Source: JADFNO01 sp965369945
GTDB lineage: Bacteria; Planctomycetota; Phycisphaerae; Phycisphaerales; SM1A02
NCBI GenBank assembly: GCA_965369945.1
Contig: CBDUST010000285.1
Span: forward strand, 1-5,758
Reading direction: 5' to 3'
DNA length: 5,758 bases
Under the pieces are notes generated by a model. It saw nothing but the letters and a program-made list of their open reading frames with translations. It did no database searches and was not told the DNA's origin. Positions 1-5,758 of this stretch are shown one piece after another (position 1 is the first letter of the stretch; each line of letters opens with the position of its first letter). A program made the position numbers and the translations under genes.

Positions 1-1341
1 GAGTTGCCTGATTGACAATTCAGGAAAGTCAACGACGTCGCCGCAATAGAACATGTCGTCTATCAGGCGGCGGCACTTCTTGGAGTTAGTCGTTCCAAGC
101 AGTCGGCTACAAAGCTCGACAAGGCGAAACGAATCGATGGGGATCGGGTCAATGCACGCAACCACGTCTCCTGCAACTGGTGCGGCGCTGCGTTGGGATC
201 CCGGCAACATTGGCTCGCCTGCGCGAAACGTCCATGCCTGAGCGTCCGTAACAGCCTCGGCCGGCTCTTCAGTATCAAGGGCGGTGAACTGCTTAAGCCT
301 TTGGATTTGCGGTGAGAATCGCGTGATTCTGATGGCCGCGGATGCAGTCTGCCCCATTCCTCGAACCGCAAACCGAAGCCCGATGAGGTACCACAGCAAG
401 GGCTCCCATTCGATTCCGTTCGTAACGATGAACCGACCATAAACGATCAGCAGGACAAGCAGCACGATACCGAAGAAGGCATCTTGGAGGAGCAACACAC
501 GTTGACGTGACAAGATGATTCCACGAAACGCATCCATGGCGCTTCGGCCCTTCGGTTCGGATCGAGAAAGATCGGACCATGCCGGCCGCTTGATCCCGGG
601 GAACTGAGTCTGCGACGCAAACTTCAACAGTTGAGTGAGTATGCCAGCCTTGTGTTGACGGCGCTCTTCATAAGACCGCGAAGCCGTTGCGATCGCACGA
701 TTCAGCCCGTAGAACGGGACGGCATAGATGACAAGTATGGGCGCGAGGATCGATGTGAGTTGCGAGTTGAGCCAGAATAGAACAACAATGGCGACGACGA
801 ACGTCACCAGCGGTACTGCAACGCCGCCGAGTACGAGCATCGCGCGCATGAACATCATCGCATCGCCCATTAGTGCCCTGCGGGCAGCCTGAGTAAGGCC
901 GAGTTGACTTCCCAGCGCCAGCGGTCGTGTCTGCCCAGCGGCGACGACCGCCAGCGCGCGATCGACGACTCGCCTCATCGCTTCTCGGGCTATTCGGAAT
1001 GTCGTCGCATCTGCCAGATAGGTGGATACGCCGGCCGTCAACGCCAGCACTAGCGCCACGGAGCCCCAGAGGACAAGTGTCCACAAGCCGGTATCGGAGG
1101 GCAGCTCGACACCGCGTACAACAATGGGTTTCCCCGCTTCCTGCGCAAGGATATAGGTCATGAAGGAACCGATCGCGCCGAGGCGTGCAAAGACGCCGAT
1201 CACACTGAACGCAACAATCAGGCTGTAAAGACCCTTCGCGCTGCGACGTATATCCGTCGCCATCCAGGAGACGATGCTCCCGAAGAGGCGCACCCGCCTT
1301 GTCGCCTCTGACAGGTTTGCGGATATGCCGCCGGCGCTCAT
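1..1341 (-). CDS. ABC-exporter-type transmembrane protein with degenerate nucleotide-binding region, 3' end beyond window
   Basis: The frame is open for all 447 codons from ATG at 1341 to the left edge, so the C-terminus lies outside the window. I see about six hydrophobic segments, near residues 37-65, 87-109, 167-191, 194-212, 284-307 and 315-330. Long charged helices lie between them (about 112-135 and 214-245, the latter with SRSYEERRQHKAG), the plan of a type I ABC exporter membrane domain. After residue 345 an ATPase domain is expected. GDVVACIDPIPIDSFR (391-406) aligns by position with the usual G-E-x-V-A-L-V-G-P-x-G-x-G-K-S-T, but the Walker A glycines and lysine are absent. The gene shares one base with the sulfotransferase fusion gene (TGATG), and GAGG lies four bases before the ATG. 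The family suggests inner-membrane export of a glycan or lipid-linked substrate, which is inference. It may act as a pseudo-ABC subunit or non-transport membrane protein. The exporter fold is moderately sure and the substrate unknown. Confidence 0.7.
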   Translation of the reverse strand, partial: MSAGGISANLSEATRRVRLFGSIVSWMATDIRRSAKGLYSLIVAFSVIGVFARLGAIGSFMTYILAQEAGKPIVVRGVELPSDTGLWTLVLWGSVALVLALTAGVSTYLADATTFRIAREAMRRVVDRALAVVAAGQTRPLALGSQLGLTQAARRALMGDAMMFMRAMLVLGGVAVPLVTFVVAIVVLFWLNSQLTSILAPILVIYAVPFYGLNRAIATASRSYEERRQHKAGILTQLLKFASQTQFPGIKRPAWSDLSRSEPKGRSAMDAFRGIILSRQRVLLLQDAFFGIVLLVLLIVYGRFIVTNGIEWEPLLWYLIGLRFAVRGMGQTASAAIRITRFSPQIQRLKQFTALDTEEPAEAVTDAQAWTFRAGEPMLPGSQRSAAPVAGDVVACIDPIPIDSFRLVELCSRLLGTTNSKKCRRLIDDMFYCGDVVDFPELSIRQL

Positions 1342-3449
1342 CAGACCTCGACTCCGCGTCCATCGACCGCTGGTTGAGCCGACGCTCGCTCAGGAGCCGC
1401 GTGCGCTGATTCTGGGATGTGAACGCGGTAGTTCTCATCGGCAACAATCGAGTTGACGATGACGCTCCCGAGCGTGATGCGATGCTCCGGAGATTGATCG
1501 CCAAAATGAAGGGCCAGCAGGAATTGACTGGCTGAAGGTTCAGTAGTAAACGAAAACCTGACCCAATTCGAATCCGATCGCAGCGTGGCAACCTGCCGCT
1601 TAGCGATCAACGCCCCATGCTTCTCGTAGCTGAGTAGAAACACTCGAGCGACGGCACTCGGTGTTGCCTCGAAGCGAATCCGCGCACCGTAATACGAAGT
1701 CGAATCACACTTGCAGCCGTCCTTGAATTTCACCCGCTCCCACTTCCCGCGCCCCAGCAGCACATGCGCGTTAGCGTGTCCCGATTCACTCGTGCTGATC
1801 TGAAGCCCAGTGTCGCTTGGAACACAACGAACGTGGACCGCGGCAACTGCGGGAGTATCACGCAAGCCATATTCCAATGTAAGCGCCGGGGGCAACTGTG
1901 TCTCGCCGGTTGTGTGCTCACGATGCCTACTCGCCCGTTTAAGCTCCGGCATGCCTTGGTCCGTTGCATAGCCGAGCGATCGCTGCAAGTCGCCACAAAC
2001 CCGTTCGAAGACGACCCGGAGTTCCTCAGGCCATTGTTCGTAGGGCGGAAACCCGTTGCTGCGATTCGCGTCAATGTGCTTGGAGAATTCCGTGTCCCCA
2101 AGCAGCGGGTGAACGGCAAGCCCGATCTCGCGCAGCGTCTGCCGAAGATAGTCAGGATCCGAGACCATCTCTTCGAAGCGAATTCTCGTGCCCGTAGCAT
2201 TCATCAGTTTCTCGTTCGTAAACCGGTAGTACCAGCAGGCCCGTTCGAACTGATTCAGATCATCCCACTCGGGCATCGGCACCACGCGGTGTCGTCGATC
2301 CAACGGCGTGTCGTACCAACCTCGGTTGAGAATCGACCGAACAACATCTCGGCCATCCCGATGCAGATGAATAAATTCAGCGTCTGGAATCTCGTCGCGA
2401 ATCTCATCGAGAAACGGCTCGAGATACACGTTGGCCTCTAGCACATCGCCGGGCAGGTTCGATCGATGGTGCGCCGCGGCCTGTCGAATGAGCGCTGCGG
2501 CAGCCGGCGGCGACTCCACAAGACCCATATAGTCATCGCCGGTGCGCTTATCCAACTCGTATCCGTCTTCTGATCGCCGGTGGTTGAGCGTCCATTCGTG
2601 CAAGGCGTGGGTGGACGTCGCCTGATCGACGAAATTCACAAGCCACTTGGATCCCGTGCGCGCCGTACCCAGTACAAAGTACGTACGTTTCGGCCCCCGC
2701 CACCAGTGCGGATGAATGAGAACCTGATGCCGTCCTTTGGAGAGATCCGACTTCAATGGATCTGCCGATCGGCTCCAGTCGCCTCCGGGATCCGTCCAGT
2801 ATCGCGCGTCGGGAATGTGAACGGCATCGTAGCTCAAACCATGATCGGCCAACGACACGCTCCACAAGCCGAGCTCAGCGCCATCGTCTCGTTGAAGTCG
2901 ATGGGCCTTCGGATACTGTACCTGCCACTTCGAATCGCCGACAGGAATTCCCTCCGCGCTCAAGCCTTGTTCAGTTTTCTCCGGCTGATCACCACGCAAC
3001 TCTTTCCATATCCAATAGTTGATGAACCCGTGTTCGTAACAAGCTCGATCGCCGTGCGCGCTGGTGCCGACGATTTCTATTCCGCCGGATCGCAGGTGCG
3101 CCAACAGTTGACTCAGACGGCTATCGATCGCCTCGCACCGCCCATGAGTCCATTCGGTAAGCACATTCAGATGCAATCCGATCTCATGTCCGTAGGCCGT
3201 CAGTTGGGCGCACTTCAGACCGAGCCGTGGATCGTTCCAGTAGTCGCACGTGTGCAGGAGGAAGTACGTCGCTCGGATGCCTCGCTGATGTTCGTAGTGC
3301 GCCATCTCGAGCGCAAGATCGAGATCGTGGTCGATGTCATGTCGCAATGCGACCACATCCGACCATTCGGGATGCGCCGCCAACTCTCTCATCGGGACGG
3401 ATTTGCCGATGTGGTCGAGGTATCGAAAATAGTCTTCCTTGATCGTCAT
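1341..3449 (-). CDS. Polysaccharide deacetylase-like / sulfotransferase fusion protein with C-terminal beta-rich module
   Basis: This 702-residue protein has three parts. Residues about 31-250 resemble the RHDID-type (WbmS-like) branch of polysaccharide deacetylases: RHDIDHD (36-42) stands for the catalytic/metal motif 1, GHEIGLHLN (87-95) for the metal-histidine region, GTSAHGD (128-134) and IHPHWW (245-250) for later active-site strands. Residues about 255-500 are a sulfotransferase: YFVLGTARTGSKWL (257-270) is the loop for the 5'-phosphosulfate of PAPS, and HRDGRDVVRSIL (363-374) is the 3'-phosphate-binding motif. RIRFEEMVSDP (422-432) and a closing SLGY (491-494) are usual late elements. 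Residues about 520-670 alternate beta-strand patterns with WERVKF and WVRFSF and resemble a jelly-roll carbohydrate-binding module. No signal peptide is seen, so a cytoplasmic role before export is likely. The ATG overlaps the glycosyltransferase stop (ATGA) and no Shine-Dalgarno precedes it, suggesting translational coupling. Likely role: deacylation plus sulfation of a glycan. The sulfotransferase call is firm, deacetylase good, C-terminal module tentative. Confidence 0.9.
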   Translation of the reverse strand: MTIKEDYFRYLDHIGKSVPMRELAAHPEWSDVVALRHDIDHDLDLALEMAHYEHQRGIRATYFLLHTCDYWNDPRLGLKCAQLTAYGHEIGLHLNVLTEWTHGRCEAIDSRLSQLLAHLRSGGIEIVGTSAHGDRACYEHGFINYWIWKELRGDQPEKTEQGLSAEGIPVGDSKWQVQYPKAHRLQRDDGAELGLWSVSLADHGLSYDAVHIPDARYWTDPGGDWSRSADPLKSDLSKGRHQVLIHPHWWRGPKRTYFVLGTARTGSKWLVNFVDQATSTHALHEWTLNHRRSEDGYELDKRTGDDYMGLVESPPAAAALIRQAAAHHRSNLPGDVLEANVYLEPFLDEIRDEIPDAEFIHLHRDGRDVVRSILNRGWYDTPLDRRHRVVPMPEWDDLNQFERACWYYRFTNEKLMNATGTRIRFEEMVSDPDYLRQTLREIGLAVHPLLGDTEFSKHIDANRSNGFPPYEQWPEELRVVFERVCGDLQRSLGYATDQGMPELKRASRHREHTTGETQLPPALTLEYGLRDTPAVAAVHVRCVPSDTGLQISTSESGHANAHVLLGRGKWERVKFKDGCKCDSTSYYGARIRFEATPSAVARVFLLSYEKHGALIAKRQVATLRSDSNWVRFSFTTEPSASQFLLALHFGDQSPEHRITLGSVIVNSIVADENYRVHIPESAHAAPERASAQPAVDGRGVEV
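1346..1355 (-). promoter_or_regulatory. Shine-Dalgarno region of the ABC-type membrane gene
   Basis: Reading the minus strand, GGAG (1355-1352) and GAGG (1349-1346) lie ten and four bases before the ATG at 1341, inside the last codons of the fusion gene. Together with the TGATG stop-start overlap this supports 1341 as the start and suggests reinitiation by ribosomes that have just ended the upstream gene. Confidence 0.5.
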
Positions 3450-4981
3450 TGCGTTGTGGCGTACTCGGTGCTTTCAAGGGGCGACGATCCTTCCAAGCGG
3501 AGCGGCTCGATCCTAATCTCAGGAATCGCCAGCGCGCGATCACCGAGCAAATCCGCAAAGACGCGCCGCAAGGCGTGTTGCTCATGCTCCCAGTTCAGAA
3601 CGCGTGCCGCCTCGAGACAATTGCGGCGATGCGCAGCGTAGGCTTCGCGATCGTCAAGCGTAATGTTGACAACGCGCGCGATCTCTTTCGGATCAGTCTC
3701 GTCGAACAATGCCCCGATGCCGTAGCTTTCAACCAGTAACCGCTTCTCGCAATGATCGCTCATCACCACCGGCACGCCGGCCATCACACAATGAAAGATC
3801 TTGTTGCTCGACTCGAAGAAATAACTCAGGCAAACGTTCTGCGTGGGCACAATCCCCAAATCGGCTGAGGCGACGTAGCGGACTACATCGTCGATCGGGA
3901 CGGCTTCCCGGAAAAAGACCGATGACGACATCACGCCGAGCTTGGTTGCCCGTTGCTTGAGCGAAGCGAGATAGTCTGGGTTGCGAGCGTATCCCATGAT
4001 CACGTACACCACGCCGTTCAAGTGCGGCGCGCTGTCGATCATCACTTCAAGGCCACGGTTGATCGTAATCGCGCCGGCATAAATCGCGATCCGTAAATCG
4101 GCTGGTATACCCAATTCGTCCGCTAGCAACGTTGTCCTCACGCCGGGCGGTTCGTATGGCTGGACGTTGCGGATCAGATGAGGTTTGGGGATGTCGTACT
4201 GCTTGGCAAGGTGTTCACATATCCCATCAGCGACCGAAAAAACTGCATCGCACTTGCCGATACAGAGCCGCTCGATCGGCGCCCAGATCACGTTGTCTCG
4301 TGCACGCGACTTGTTGCCGATGTTCCGCTTCAAGAAAAGTTCGTGCGAATCGTAGACCAACCCAACGCCGATCAGTCGCTTCACGAGCGCCCCGGCAAGC
4401 AAGGTGTTCAAGTCGTGGGACTGCACGACGTCCGGCCGCAAATCGATCGCATGGCGAGCGAACTGAAGATTCATGGCTAGTAGGCGCAGTGAAGGTGGAA
4501 CAATGCGCTTGCTTCGTCGTGTGATCGCACGGGCAACCCGTGTAACGCGGCGCTTCAGGCCGCCGTACACTCGAGCCGTGATTCTCACTAGCCGTCGGAA
4601 TGCCCGTAAAACCGTGTGAGCCATCCGTCGTGATCCGGGAATGTTCCCAATCACAGGACGGAGTAACGCAATCGACGCGCGTCTCGATTTTTCCGACGAC
4701 GACTTCGGATCATTCGCAGGTTCCAGCGGCAGGTCTTCTCGCGGCGAACCGACCAGCCAACGGAGCGCCGGCCGACACCACCACAGAACGATCGCTCCAA
4801 GCCGCACGGCATCACCGCGGCGCATCGGAACGCGGTGAACGTGGATGCCATCCACTTCTTCTTCCGTCGGCAACGCCGAGTTGCACATTGCAATCACATG
4901 CACCTCGCAACCCCATTCGATGAGGCTGCGCGCTTCTTTATACACGCGTGTATCGTGCAGAAAATGGTTCGCGACCAGCAT
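3446..4981 (-). CDS. Glycosyltransferase family 4-like protein (GT-B fold)
   Basis: From the ATG at 4981 the protein has 511 residues. The N-terminal Rossmann half begins MLVANHFLHDTRVYKEARSL (1-20), the usual opening of these enzymes, in which the loop after strand 1 faces the acceptor. QSHDLNTLLAG (187-197) and YDSHELF (210-216) are typical of the family. The donor-binding half has YAGAITINRGLE (301-312) and FFESSNKIFHCVMAGVPVV (388-406), matching the GT4 region in which acidic and lysine residues hold the nucleotide sugar. A basic insertion (about 99-165) separates the early N-terminal strands from the rest and may attach to the membrane. Expected role: transfer of a sugar from a nucleotide donor to a glycan at the cytoplasmic membrane face. 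The stop overlaps the next start. The start is uncertain: RIV just before this ATG looks like part of strand 1 and no Shine-Dalgarno precedes it, so translation may begin upstream, perhaps at CTG 5029. The frame also stays open into the tRNA gene, which cannot be coding. Sugar and linkage are unknown. Confidence 0.92.
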   Translation of the reverse strand: MLVANHFLHDTRVYKEARSLIEWGCEVHVIAMCNSALPTEEEVDGIHVHRVPMRRGDAVRLGAIVLWWCRPALRWLVGSPREDLPLEPANDPKSSSEKSRRASIALLRPVIGNIPGSRRMAHTVLRAFRRLVRITARVYGGLKRRVTRVARAITRRSKRIVPPSLRLLAMNLQFARHAIDLRPDVVQSHDLNTLLAGALVKRLIGVGLVYDSHELFLKRNIGNKSRARDNVIWAPIERLCIGKCDAVFSVADGICEHLAKQYDIPKPHLIRNVQPYEPPGVRTTLLADELGIPADLRIAIYAGAITINRGLEVMIDSAPHLNGVVYVIMGYARNPDYLASLKQRATKLGVMSSSVFFREAVPIDDVVRYVASADLGIVPTQNVCLSYFFESSNKIFHCVMAGVPVVMSDHCEKRLLVESYGIGALFDETDPKEIARVVNITLDDREAYAAHRRNCLEAARVLNWEHEQHALRRVFADLLGDRALAIPEIRIEPLRLEGSSPLESTEYATTQ

Positions 4982-5036
4982 GACAATGCGAGGCTGCGGT
5001 CGGGGAGATTTGGTCTCAGGGCGTTCCAGGGCATCG

Positions 5037-5041
5037 CCTCC
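5037..5041 (-). promoter_or_regulatory. Possible Shine-Dalgarno GGAGG upstream of the glycosyltransferase
   Basis: GGAGG is the strongest ribosome-binding motif in the leader. It is seven bases before an in-frame CTG (5029-5027) and only two bases before an out-of-frame ATG (5034-5032). The annotated ATG at 4981 is too far away to use it. The motif either marks a rare CTG start for the glycosyltransferase or is chance. Confidence 0.35.
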
Positions 5042-5049
5042 GGGTGAGC

Positions 5050-5088
5050 CGGCGTGGCGTGAGGGCAGGGACTCTCGATTCCACGCCG
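5050..5088 (-). repeat. Inverted repeat (hairpin) between tRNA-Leu and the glycosyltransferase
   Basis: CGGCGTGG (5050-5057) and CCACGCCG (5081-5088) are perfect 8-base arms with a 23-base loop, starting 12 bases past the tRNA 3' end. No T-run follows on the minus strand, so it is not a standard intrinsic terminator. It could help 3' processing of the tRNA, attenuate read-through, or shape the leader ahead of the GGAGG motif. Confidence 0.5.
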
Positions 5089-5100
5089 AACGTACGAATG

Positions 5101-5186
5101 TGGGCCCGGAGGGATTCGAACCCTCACGCCCCTTCCAGGGCAACGGATTTTAAGTCCGTAGCGTCTACCAGTTCCGCCACAGGCCC
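5101..5186 (-). tRNA. tRNA-Leu(UAA)
   Basis: The minus strand folds into a complete class II cloverleaf of 86 bases. The acceptor arms GGGCCTG and CGGGCCC pair with one G-U and are followed by discriminator A at 5101. The D arm has GCG/CGC around AACTGGTAGA. The anticodon stem ACGGA/TCCGT encloses CTTAAAA, giving anticodon UAA at 5150-5152. A long variable arm (GCCC/GGGC) and a T arm GAGGG-TTCGAAT-CCCTC complete it. The long variable arm and A discriminator fit leucine. CCA is not encoded, so it must be added after transcription. The gene lies upstream of the polysaccharide genes on the same strand and may share a transcript with them. Confidence 0.97.
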
Positions 5187-5222
5187 GAGTGCGAAACGCC
5201 GTTCACAAACCAATATCGGTGT

Positions 5223-5244
5223 TGTCAACGGCATCCAATGTCAA
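5223..5244 (-). promoter_or_regulatory. Possible promoter region of tRNA-Leu with two TTGACA boxes
   Basis: On the minus strand two perfect TTGACA hexamers (5244-5239 and 5228-5223) lie 37-58 bases upstream of the tRNA 5' end. The nearer one suits a -35 element for a transcript starting just before the tRNA. The matching -10 is poor: TGTGAA at a 15-base spacing is the best I see. The two -35 boxes are good and the full promoter is uncertain. Confidence 0.4.
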
Positions 5245-5299
5245 TGGTAGCCCATTCGCGGCCATCTGTTTGTCAGGTGCTGGCCAAGCGCCTCAGAGA

Positions 5300-5325
5300 A
5301 TAGGGTCTGCGTATTCCGACCCTAT
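5300..5325. repeat. Perfect 8-base inverted repeat
   Basis: ATAGGGTC (5300-5307) and GACCCTAT (5318-5325) are perfect arms around a 10-base centre. No T-run follows on either strand, so it is not a standard terminator. The spacing would suit a hairpin or a dimeric regulator site. No gene start adjoins it. Confidence 0.45.
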
Positions 5326-5523
5326 CGGTTGTGGCTACGCACTCGGCTGCCGGACACGGTGCAGGTGCATTTCGCTTTGGATGACTCCACGGCGAACTAA
5401 GGCTACTGCAATCCGTGGCCTGCCTGCGCACTTCAATCGGAGCTGATATCTCACAAATGCCGCATGGATTCAGCCCGCCTGTGGTACCCTGTTCCCGCTC
5501 GGTCGCAGGAGGGCACCTGACTC

Positions 5524-5538
5524 CGGGGGCGGCCCCCG
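5524..5538. repeat. GC-rich palindrome
   Basis: CGGGGGC and GCCCCCG flank a single central G. As RNA it could form a short stem with about a five-base loop. No T-run follows, so terminator function is not supported. Confidence 0.4.
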
Positions 5539-5665
5539 ATTCCATCGGGATTGGAAGGAATCCGTGGACCGTTTGTCGGTCACCGTTGTGCGCGCTGTCC
5601 ATGGAAATACGAACAAACGAAAATTCAGCCGATCGTTGATTGGCGCACGCTATGAAGGATTCGCG

Positions 5666-5753
5666 CGTGCAAAGTCGGCAAACGGCGATCGTGGCGCGCG
5701 CTAAAGTTGCCGCGCTCGCGCTAACGACCCTTAACCGAGCTTAACTTTGCACG
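5666..5753. repeat. Perfect 10-base inverted repeat at the right edge
   Basis: CGTGCAAAGT (5666-5675) and ACTTTGCACG (5744-5753) are perfect complements 68 bases apart. The distance is long for a simple hairpin. It may be a paired protein-binding site or end repeats of a small element, but no gene inside supports the latter. Confidence 0.4.
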
Positions 5754-5758
5754 TTTGA

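Larger units (their letters stand above)
5187..5758. other. Region without a convincing protein gene
   Basis: Apart from the tRNA promoter candidate, I find no reading frame here with a recognisable protein or convincing composition. The longest frames (5273-5602 minus, 5189-5446 plus, 5415-5639 plus) have low-complexity, P/R/S/C-rich translations, no recognised motifs and no good ribosome-binding site. The region contains three inverted repeats (5300-5325, 5524-5538, 5666-5753) and one very small possible reading frame (5564-5704 plus). It is probably the intergenic space before a gene beyond the right edge, or decayed sequence. Confidence 0.55.

Noticed and set aside
1561..1575. TTCGAATCC match to the tRNA T loop, considered as an attachment-site copy
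   Set aside because: The match is only nine bases, lies inside the fusion gene's coding sequence and does not extend to the tRNA acceptor stem.
668..1591. Minus-strand open frame of 307 codons
   Set aside because: It is a shifted frame over the end of the fusion gene and the ABC-type gene. Its translation is Arg/Cys/Ser-rich without hydrophobic segments, whereas the frame starting at 1341 gives well-formed membrane helices.
1764..2441. Plus-strand open frame of 225 codons
   Set aside because: It is antisense to the sulfotransferase domain and has no recognisable features; it is a shadow of codon bias.
2580..3641. Plus-strand open frame of 353 codons
   Set aside because: It lies antisense to the deacetylase half of the fusion gene and runs into the end of the glycosyltransferase. 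Its translation shows no recognised motif, while the minus strand shows clear enzyme motifs over the same bases.
4982..5143. N-terminal extension of the glycosyltransferase starting within the tRNA
   Set aside because: The first residues (GREGSNPSGP type) are a translation of the tRNA T arm and acceptor stem, a common annotation artefact.
5300..5325. Intrinsic terminator
   Set aside because: The arms are perfect but no T-run follows on either strand and no gene ends nearby.
5273..5602. Minus-strand open frame of 109 codons upstream of the tRNA
   Set aside because: Composition is P/R/S/C-rich with no motif, no ribosome-binding site and inverted repeats inside it; not credible as a protein.

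Overview
The window is moderately GC-rich bacterial DNA with every convincing gene on the minus strand, so it reads right to left. It holds one tRNA gene followed by three tightly packed genes that look like part of a surface-polysaccharide (capsule, exopolysaccharide or O-antigen type) locus. No marker fixes the taxon. The base composition, the sulfotransferase-rich polysaccharide context and the scarcity of strong Shine-Dalgarno sequences would fit Planctomycetota or a similar environmental lineage, but this is only a guess.

Layout from right to left. Positions 5187-5758 hold no convincing protein gene, only some inverted repeats and two TTGACA boxes upstream of the tRNA. Positions 5101-5186 encode tRNA-Leu(UAA). 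A leader of about 120 bases with a hairpin and a GGAGG motif follows. Positions 3446-4981 encode a GT-B fold, family-4-like glycosyltransferase whose true start may lie slightly upstream. It overlaps the next gene by four bases (ATGA). Positions 1341-3449 encode a 702-residue, three-part protein: an N-terminal polysaccharide-deacetylase-like domain, a PAPS-dependent sulfotransferase domain and a C-terminal beta-rich module. It shares one base (TGATG) with the last gene. That gene, 1341 down to the left edge, is an ABC-exporter-type membrane protein that is open through the edge of the window. Its recognisable start of a nucleotide-binding domain lacks a Walker A motif.

Inferred joint role: the glycosyltransferase adds a sugar to a growing or lipid-linked glycan, the fusion protein removes acyl groups and adds sulfate, and the ABC-type membrane protein takes part in export. 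The deacetylase-sulfotransferase order resembles in principle the animal heparan sulfate N-deacetylase/N-sulfotransferase (NDST) enzymes, apparently built here from different parts. This fusion is the most noteworthy item in the window. Substrate and linkage cannot be read from the sequence.
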